DNA of 64,000 nucleotides, taken from Anoplopoma fimbria. Its lineage: Eukaryota; Chordata; Actinopteri; Perciformes; Anoplopomatidae. Below, piece after piece: positions 1 to 64,000 of this stretch. The DNA lies in contig NC_072467.1 in NCBI RefSeq assembly GCF_027596085.1, positions 7,344,476 through 7,408,475 of the forward strand. Direction: 5' to 3'. Below the pieces are notes generated by a model. That model made no database searches. It was not told the DNA's origin and worked only from the letters and a program-made list of their open reading frames with translations. The position numbers and the translations under genes are program-made. The stretch's first letter is position 1, and each line of letters begins with the position of its first letter.

Positions 1-43513
<43,513 letters not shown>

Positions 43514-46115
43514 ATCGAGAGGCTGTGTAGTCCAGCCAGTGCTAAAAACCCATCCCAGTATCACTTTAAGCCAGTGGCACAGAGAGAGAATATGTGTACA
43601 TAACTAGGTGTACATAATCATTTATGGACATTCTTTTTGTACAAAATGACTTTATATAGATAGAAATATATTAAGAGAATTAAAGTAATATTTTATAAAA
43701 CAGCATACTGCACCTACATGACAAACACACACCACAGTCCTTCCACTCCCTTTTCCATTACCCCTCAGCATCCACCATCATCATCATCCACCCCTCTACC
43801 TCAACCATCTGATCGCCTATGACCCTAGCTCTGATTTTTGCTCCCTTGCTTATAACCTGTGTGATGACCTGACTTGTTTCTGATACCAGGAATTATCCAG
43901 AAAACCTATTAAGCCCCTCCTCCTGCTCCCTGCTCTGTCCGCCTTCCCTCGACCACCCTTCCACCCCCCCGAGCCTGCCGAGAGAGATGGACATTTGTTG
44001 ACGGAGGACTGGTTTTTTAGAGGTGCGCTGAAAAGGGGGGGTGGTTACCATGGAAACAGACCCCTTCATGCAGACTACTTCTACCTTCATCTCCCTCTGC
44101 GCCCCTTCTCCACCTCTGGCAGCCATCAGTAGAAGTAGATGGAAATATCTTTTGTGTTCCTCCATCTTAGGAACACACAGACACACACACGTGTACAACT
44201 AATCCACACAAATCCCAATGAAACAAAAACGCACACTCCCCTAACCAAGCCGCCCCCTTTCCTTTTCAAGGAGCATTCATCACATGGAAATGAGTATTTT
44301 ACAAAAAGACACTACACACACAAAACATGTACATGCTTACATGCACAGGATCAGTTTGCACAGAAAACTCTGGGATGTATTAACAAGAACATGAACAACA
44401 ACAAAAAGAAGACATGCAGAAACTGACTCATCAGAGGAGGAGAGAAGGGGTAGGTGTTTTGTAGAAAGCCCGATCAGCCGACGCGGATGCCTGCTGGATT
44501 GTATTTGTTTGCTTTTTAATGTACTTTCTTTGTGGAAAAAATGGGTTTAAAATAACAACTGACTTTATCAGACTTAACACTATTGCTGCAAATGGACTGG
44601 AATTGTGATTTCAGAGAGGAGCTGGGTGTGAGCCGAACAGGGCAGAGGGGGAGATAATATGATAGTATGGGGTAGGGGGGAGGGACGAGGGTGGGTATTT
44701 GGGTATTTAAAATGAATGATCTATTCTGTTGTACAGACTGATATCATTTCTTATGTATAAAAAAATGAAATGTCTAGTTGTGACACTATGTTTAGATACC
44801 ATAGGGGCAGGTTGCTAAAACCTGCGCCTGCCACATACTGTTGTTTTAAATTCTTCTGTGTATTTTTTGTTACATGATCATTTCTGTCTTTGTTTGATTG
44901 AACTAATTATGATCAAAACATTCCTGTTTGTGTTATCTGCAGCACTTTGTCTTTGGTTTTCCATTTATACCTCTCTCTTAGCCTCACTTACCAGCAGTAG
45001 AAGTAGAGGAACAAAAAAAATGATGACCTGACAAATGCAATTGTGGATATTTTTGTATTTCTGTCCTTATTTATTCACGTTTCTTCATATCACTGTTTGA
45101 TTTCCTAATTTATTATAACTTGGCTATTTATATGAACAAAGCTGTTAGGTCAGTTGAATGTTATTTATTACCCTCTTGTGTGTTCGTAAATGGGGCAACA
45201 TTTGAAGAAAAAAATGTACTTTCTTTCTTTAGTTTTGGTCTGCATTTAACAGAATTATGTGAGCATCGAGTGACAAATTCTCCTTTCCCTGACCTGTCTG
45301 TAAAGGGGGAAAGAGAACTTGTGGGAACTCTTGAAAAAAAACATTTACCAGTAATTTAAGAATGTAGACTTAGCCTATTTTTGGAGAGGGAATATGCTCT
45401 TCTATTGATATTTGTCAGTTTCATATTATTGTGCGTGTAGGCCGGGCCTGAGGAGAACGACTCTACAGATCCTCAAACTTCTTCTTCTCTTTGTAAATAT
45501 ACAGACAAACGTGGGGGTTGATTGTCTTCTCAACCATGCTGGGGATTCCTGCTCTATGCTTTTAGTCTGTAGTGCTGTGTGCATGTCAAACATGAGCTTT
45601 TCTTTGCATGGCTTTAGTGTTCATGTTCCATGCCAAACTCACTCCTTCTCTCAGCCTTTCATTGATTCTCTCTCCACAAAATTACCTTTTAACGTTTTAA
45701 ATTTCCTCTCTATCCCCTTCTTCTTACCCTCTCTGCTTTTATTTCTGGCCTTCTTTTTTTAAATTTTATTTTCCTCACTCCTGCCAATCTTTCCCTACCT
45801 CCTCCTCTTATTTTGTGCACAACGTTTTGAACGATGCTTCCTTTACTCTGTACCTCTCTCTAGAAGGCTTCTACCTGGTGGTAGAAGAGACACAGTGAGG
45901 GGATATCAGTACAAAAACACAAAGCAATACCCTATCGTTCACTTTCCTTTCTGTTTTCTAAAATGGGAAGCTAGCAGCACCAAGGACATCTGATGATTCT
46001 AAGGCCCAGAGTGGTCTTTTGACAGAGCAGGAACAAAAATGACTGATGTAATCCCCATATAAAATAACTGTGAGCATCTACAGTGCTGAAACAAATAAAC
46101 TCATTAAGTTATGGT
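43514..46115 (+). other. brsk2: Probable brsk2 3' UTR
   Basis: No coding exon is seen after the TAG. ATTAAA occurs near 43678 (possible early poly(A) signal) and a canonical AATAAA at 46094-46099. The stretch has long T- and A-rich runs and a short stem near 45866-45885 (cttctacc/ggtagaag). The end is inferred from the AATAAA, not demonstrated. Confidence 0.5.
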
Positions 46116-46570
46116 GTGTTTGTTTTCTTTCTTTGTACATGTAAGGGTGTATGGAAGTGTTGACATAAAGTTAACATACATTGAGTTTTAAAAGACATAG
46201 AGGCAGGGTTTTTTAAGCCAGTCATAAAGACAAAGCAACCTGCTCTGTATCATTATGTATCATAAGCTAGAAAGGTGCACTCAGTAAAGTACAGATCTCC
46301 ACCAGGTGTGTCTGCAAATACCACTGCTATGTGTGATTGAATGAATACAACCCACAATTGGATATCCTCCCATCTAGACACCAATGGCTTCTTAAGGGTT
46401 GTTAAACAAATTTCAGCTAAACTCAAAAAAAGGCGTCGATGTATGCAGACAATCATCTGGAAGTCGTTGTTTAAGACACGTCTTACAAAATCTTGCAAAA
46501 CAAATGAAGATCCCCAAGTGGTCTGCCCACAAAGCAGCGACTGTGTTTCAGAGAAGTACAGACATGTTTG

Positions 46571-46595
46571 TACTGGCAGTTTTGTTAGCTGTTAG
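46571..46595. repeat. Copy A of an intergenic duplicated block
   Basis: Core starting tactggcagttttgttagct, repeated with 23 of 25 matches at 47267-47291. Flanks (tctgccc, agcagc) are also shared in part. Direct orientation. Confidence 0.6.
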
Positions 46596-47266
46596 TAGTT
46601 AACCAAACACACTGTACAAAGATTTAAAAGAGCCAACTAACAATCACTGATGTAAACAACTAGAGATGCACTGAATGCATTTTCTTGGCCGATTTCAATT
46701 TTTGAAACCCCTGAAAATAATTTCAGCTGTCCCAAAGTCAGCGTAAACTGAGAAAATTCTAAATGTTATCCTTTTACTTTGTTATTCCCTTATATAGTGG
46801 TTATTTGCATATAACACACAATTCAAAAACAATCTTGACATTAGTAGTTTTATTAGTGTATGATTACAAGCCGCTTAGCGCTAGTGTTACGAAGTTAAAC
46901 AGGTCATAAGGTCTCTAGTATCCTTTTATATTGCTGTGAAAACAACTCCTTCAAACAGCTGTATTTATTCAAGTTTCTTGCCAAAAACTAGATTTTACAT
47001 AATTGCATATGGCCACATCGTAATAGCATTATAAATTGCCTTTTCCTGAAAAGCTTTTTTTACTGAGTAGAGCTTGAATGCCTCCCTTAATGCTGTTAGT
47101 TCAGCAGGACTGTGGTAGGGAGGGACCCTGTGCTGGCCCTGTGCTGACCAGCATGCATTGGAATGAAGTACAACATAATAATTGTTTGATTAAATGATTC
47201 TTGCCAAAAAAGAATTAAACTCACCAAGCTGTCTGCCCGCTTAGCAGCAGGGTACAGCAGTTTATG

Positions 47267-47291
47267 TACTGGTAGTTCTGTTAGCTGTTAG
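47267..47291. repeat. Copy B of an intergenic duplicated block
   Basis: Partner of 46571-46595 in direct orientation; starts tactggtagttctgttagct. Confidence 0.6.
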
Positions 47292-47367
47292 AGTTTGAGG
47301 AGTCAGCAGGCAACTAAGGGCAGTATGAAACAGGAAATAAAAGGTGTTTCAAGAAAGTTTGAATTTG

Positions 47368-47640
47368 TATGACTTTTTTTCGCATACTGTACCATGACTG
47401 TTTTTTTTACTTTTTTTTAACATACTATACCATGGCTTCTTTAAGACTTATTTTGTTTTACTATACTTTGACTTACTTTTTAGGTCATACTATATTATGA
47501 CTCTTTCATAAAAAAAAATCCTGACATACTAAACTGTATTTTTTTATCAGCATACTTTAATGTGAATATATCATGACTTTTATTGATATACTTAACTATG
47601 GCTTTTTTCGACAGACTATACTGTGACTTTTTTTATTATT
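47368..47640. repeat. Degenerate tandem repeat (CATACTATACTATGACTTTTT-like unit)
   Basis: About seven diverged copies of a roughly 35-40 bp unit with core catactataccatg followed by a T-rich run. It lies between the probable 3' ends of brsk2 and abtb2. Low complexity and strongly strand-biased in T. Confidence 0.75.
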
Positions 47641-48639
47641 ATTTGCTTACTTTACCCCTTGAGTGTGCCTACCATGTAGTACATATTGTTAGGCTATCTA
47701 AGACAAATTTAATGTGTTTATTTATTTTACTTATTCAACTATAATTGACTCAATTGTTTCATAACTTCTTGGCTGCATTTCGTCTGAACAACAGTATTTT
47801 CATATATTTTGCCTCTGATGAAGGATCGTCAACATTGTGAATATTTCACCTCATGAAAACATCACAATCTTTCTAATTGATTTGCAGCACTACAATGACG
47901 TTTTGAATTAACAGATTCCAAGCAGAAAGTTCCAAAACTGCACCGAAGTACAAGGAAAGGGTGCTCACAAGTTGATCTGGATGCCTTCTGCTTTCAAGAG
48001 CGACTGCTGAGTGTGTTGCACTTATAGTTATTTTTTGTGTCTAATTTAAACTGAGGTTGTGAACGTGGTGCGCCACATTACCTGGCTCCACATCATATTG
48101 GTCCACGCAATGATATTAGTTTGATTCTGATATTCAAATTTAATTTTTTTTACTTTTAAATGTGATACAGGGTTTTTGACCCATGTTTAACCAAAACGGC
48201 TCCATAGACAATAATGTGTTTTAAAACGAACTTTATTATTTCCTAGGAATGGCAACTTGTTCTCTTCCTGTTTCAACACATTAACTATATGCGACGTTTC
48301 AAATGTGAGTGGACTCGTTTAAAAATTTATGATTTAACTTTAGTTTAAGTTAAAGGTTAAGTTAGACCAGTTCTCAATGTATCTTTATAAATGTCTTTAA
48401 TGATGGTAGTTCTAATGGTCTGTAACTCAGGGATCAGATTCATCTTTCTAACACTATTGACACTTTGGCATGGAGGTATAAAGGATTAGGAAATGCTTAA
48501 GCTTATACTACATTATGTCCACCACTTAAAACTCTTTATAAACCTTGGTATAAATGGTCATACATTATTAAAAGCCTTTTAAATGCATTACAATATCTTG
48601 TGAATGTGCTTATGTGCTTATGGGATTTGTGTTCACAAA

Positions 48640-49804
48640 TTTATTTAATTGAATATTTTGTTATTGCAAATATAATGACTTTAATGATGTAGATCTGTTT
48701 ACTTGCAGCTCTGAGTTGTCCTGGATTCCAGGTAAGTGTACACAAAGCCACACAACAGACGGTAGTGAAACATTTGGAAAAGTGTGTACCAGTGAAACTG
48801 ACCAAGCTTGTTTCCCAGGTTTATTACAATTTTCCGCATTAGAACAGACTTTATGTATTCCAAATCCCATGTTGGAATCTGCAGCGGTACCTAGAAGCAT
48901 TACACCTCAGCATACATAAGCTTAATTAACTGTTAGAGTGTACCTGGAAAAACAACGGCTACACAAAAGCAACTTTTTATCAATAATATTAATAATTTGC
49001 GTGGATTAAAAACAAAATAAAAAGGGAACACCCCGTTAAATACTCTCACATCTTTTTTTCCTCATTAAATAGAAAATGTCCATCCCACTCTTCAGTAAGT
49101 GTTCTGTTTTGTCGGTAATACTTAAAAAAAAAAATAGAAAATAAAAACATACAAATACATAAAAAGTACATTTGTTAATCTAAGCTTTCATCAATACTGG
49201 AGGCACCAAGTCTACCTCTACCAGCCCACTCTGCATTATTAATCTGAACAGGCCAAAAGTCCAGCATGGCTGCTTCACTAGATTCAGTCTTTTTTGTCAC
49301 TTACAAAGCTTCAGTCAGAACCAGGAGGAGATCCCACTCCTCTTAAGGCAATTGTGTATTTTGCCAGTTTTGTCCAGTAGAGGGCAGCAGTGTTTCATAA
49401 CTCAGAGTTCCCAACTGTTACATCCATCTGTTGCTTCTCGTTCAAGCTTCCAGAGCCTTGCAAAAAACCATCACACCGTCCAATTTTCTTCTTCATAAAC
49501 ATGCTGTTCACTGCAATAAATTCAAGATGGAGTGCTTGGCACTAAATATGAAATGCTGAATGTCCACAGAGTAAAGTCTAACTGCTGCAAAATAACTCAC
49601 TGATCTGTGTCCCAGTGTCAAATCACTGTGGAAGTTGCTTGTCACCAGAGATAGGATCAAGTGTTGCTAAGAAAACATCTGTACTCAAACCACTTAAACA
49701 GCATCTTTAACATCTGATCCTGTATCAGTGATAAGATGGAACTTCAACTTCAACTGCCACATTCTTATTTCTGTCTTCTTTCCTCAGCAGCTGTCCAGTT
49801 GTCC
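48640..49804 (-). other. abtb2: Probable abtb2 3' UTR
   Basis: Downstream of the minus-strand TGA. AATAAA on the minus strand appears at 48820-48825 and 48640-48645; the end is placed at the farther one provisionally. No exon seen. Confidence 0.45.
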
Positions 49805-62007
<12,203 letters not shown>

Positions 62008-63833
62008 CTAGAACAAAGGAAATAAGAGAAAGATAGGATTTCAACGGTTTAATAGATATTTGGTATAATAAATACATGATGCTTGTTCATTTCATTTACT
62101 CAGTTCTTCTTTATACAGTATCAAATGACACTGGTATGTAGGCCAATAGCACATAAAAAACTTTTTTAGAGCTCAGTATAAACCCTGTGGGCTCCTAATG
62201 TACTGGATTTCCCCTTTTTAACCACATAAATTCAACCCTCCTTTACTCTCATTACCCTCGGTCCATGCCTCTAGTGGTATTTGCCATTAGCAGTGTCATT
62301 ATCAGTAAGCACAGCCAGACGGCCAGTCTAAACAGCCATTCATCTTTAATCATTGAAGGAGGCAATGGGCTAACAGACAGTTGATCACAAGCTCTAATGA
62401 ACCGTTCAACTGTTTCTGTATTGATGTGTTTCAATCACTCCACTTAGCCTGGAAAGGTGGGATTCACTCACACGGTAAAAACAAGATCTGTGCTGAAGTC
62501 TTGAATTTGTCTTGACTACCACTTGTGTGAAAACACTGCAGTGCTGTGATAAAGACATAAAAAATATGCAGCTTATCAGAGGATTCATCCACCCACACAG
62601 TGAGCTAAGTGGACAAACACATGAACTTGGATGAATGCCAATTTAGATTACTGGATATACAGTGTAATATATGAGGAATTTATGAACTAAGAAGGCATTA
62701 ATAGATGCCCAAAAGACAACACAGAGGGCGTAGGGCTGTAAGGAGTAGAGCTTGTAGATAACATTGGGTGTCATAGCAAGATAATGGTGGAGAGACAAAA
62801 CATCAGTTGTCACAGGGGGGGATGTGAAGGAGGGGCAGAGAGAGGCAGTGTGAGGGAGGGAGGCCAGGTTGTACTTGGGATCGTGTAACGCTCATTTAAC
62901 ATAATTACCCCTGGGTTAATTTCTAACCAAATTACCGTGAGTGAGAGGCAGCCAGGAGGCCAAGGCTTGTGTGTCCAGCAGTGTGAGTGTGTATGTGTGT
63001 GTCGATATTAAAGGCTTTTGGGTACTTTGAGGGGGGTTAGGATTGGAGCGGCCTTCCCAAAACAGACCCCACTTCAAGCTGAAGGGCCTCCTTTGTGTTA
63101 ACCACCACCAGCAGTCCCTCCAGGAGGTCTCCTAGGAATTCTTGCCCAAGATGGAGAGCCTCTCCCTGGCTTTTCAGCCCATATTGTGCCCCGAGGCTAA
63201 ACTAAGCTCCAGGGGTCAGAAGGATATGAAATCCTTCATTCTTAGATTACAGTTTATATTGGAGTCTTTGTGGAAGCCGGGAAGTCAATAAACTGTGACA
63301 GGCCTGCTTTTTGAATACTTATTGACTAAATAAGCCTCTTAGTTCAAAGTTGCAAGATAATTTGTCTGCACTCTGTGTGACCCCCGACTGTTAATTGGCT
63401 TTACAGGCTTTAGCTCAAATCTCATATAATTTGGTTAGCCCAATCCTGATCTTTAATATTTCCCTTACTTATGTGGATGGTCATGTACTCATAGTTTCCC
63501 ATATCTGGTGAAGCCCACCACAGAGCTGAAAGTGAAACTATCAAACTTATATGAACATAACTTTCCGAGTCTTTTACAGTCTATTGCTTGTGCTACATTT
63601 CCAACAAATATGGACATTAAGCTGAAATGTCCAGTGCCCTGCCATCCATTATCCATCATGTTTATGTATGCTGTGTGTTCTTGTGTCTGGCCAAGTCCAA
63701 GCTTAGAGATCCAACAGGACTGAGTAGCTTAGCACAGATGCTCCTGTGTCTGCCCGGTTTCTTGGGTTTAGATCAGTGTGCCAAACCCTCTGTGTTTTTG
63801 TTTTGTGTATGGGTATCGGTGAACACATGCCGA

Positions 63834-63903
<70 letters not shown>

Positions 63904-64000
63904 TAGACGCGAATGAGTGTGTAGGATGCCAGCCCTGCCCAGAACAGACCAGCTTCACACCACCAGAGGGATGTGGCACAAAGAGACCACTGAGCAAGTG
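62008..64000 (-). other. abtb2: abtb2 intron (5' part of window)
   Basis: Intron between the 61797-62007 exon and an upstream exon beyond the window. It has the (TG)n at 63838 and, at 62880-63430, a block with homeodomain-type cores (ACATAATTACC, TTAATTGGC) that may be conserved. No coding exon recognised. Confidence 0.7.
63838..63900. repeat. (TG)n microsatellite
   Basis: 63 bp of TG dinucleotide at the right edge of the window, in the abtb2 intron (CA on the transcribed strand). Confidence 0.99.

Larger units (their letters stand above)
46116..48639. other. Intergenic region between convergent genes
   Basis: AT-rich, with no exon seen. It holds the duplicated block (46571/47267) and the tandem repeat (47368-47640). 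Limits are those inferred from poly(A) signals on either side. Confidence 0.6.

Noticed and set aside
45866..45885. Short stem (cttctacc/ggtagaag) as a microRNA hairpin
   Set aside because: The stem is only 7-8 bp, too short for a precursor.

Overview
This window looks like nuclear DNA from a ray-finned (teleost) fish. Spliced vertebrate genes with GT-AG introns sit among long (TG)n microsatellites, a degenerate Tc1/mariner element and several short non-autonomous elements of the kind common in fish. No bacterial, viral or organellar gene organisation was seen.

Two protein genes converge tail to tail. Positions 467-43513 (+) hold 16 coding exons of brsk2, a brain-enriched AMPK-related Ser/Thr kinase (BRSK2/SAD-A). 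They run from the hinge of the kinase domain to the stop codon. The first ~91 residues (glycine-rich loop, VAIK lysine) lie upstream of the window. Exon phases all agree and human BRSK2 numbering is kept through the kinase domain (D141, T174). A long 3' UTR probably reaches ~46.1 kb. Positions 49805-62007 (-) hold 15 coding exons of a gene of the ABTB2/ABTB3 family, best read as abtb2 (histone-fold-like region, ankyrin repeats, BTB domain, ABTB C-terminus). Its first, large coding exon lies beyond 64000. The two stop codons are ~6.3 kb apart.

Layout: 1-466 intron; 608-12274 a large brsk2 intron with a (TG)62 repeat, a broken Tc1 element (3624-4948) that carries a nested insertion, and a MITE-like fragment at 6402; 12275-27338 kinase, UBA-like and linker exons, with long TG/CT repeats and a 25-bp perfect inverted repeat at 20783-20838; 27339-33581 an intron with a hAT-type MITE (31092-31339) bounded by an exact 8-bp duplication; 33582-43513 Ser/Pro-rich linker, KA1-like domain and C-terminal exons; 43514-46.1 kb 3' UTR; ~46.1-48.6 kb intergenic repeats; 48.6-62.0 kb abtb2; 62008-64000 abtb2 intron.

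Most useful leads: (1) a ~570-bp proline/serine-rich stretch directly upstream of a constitutive brsk2 exon (35137-35702), coding-like but changing reading frame, with a TKTQTLP motif as in BRSK1; (2) a phase-compatible 21-nt candidate microexon at 40306-40326; (3) a long UG repeat 65 nt downstream of a brsk2 5' splice site; (4) the nested hAT MITE; and (5) the hairpin-forming inverted repeat at 20.8 kb. I found no clearly new biological system. Paralogue letters (a/b) cannot be assigned from this sequence, and homology statements rest on recalled family sequences, not on searches.
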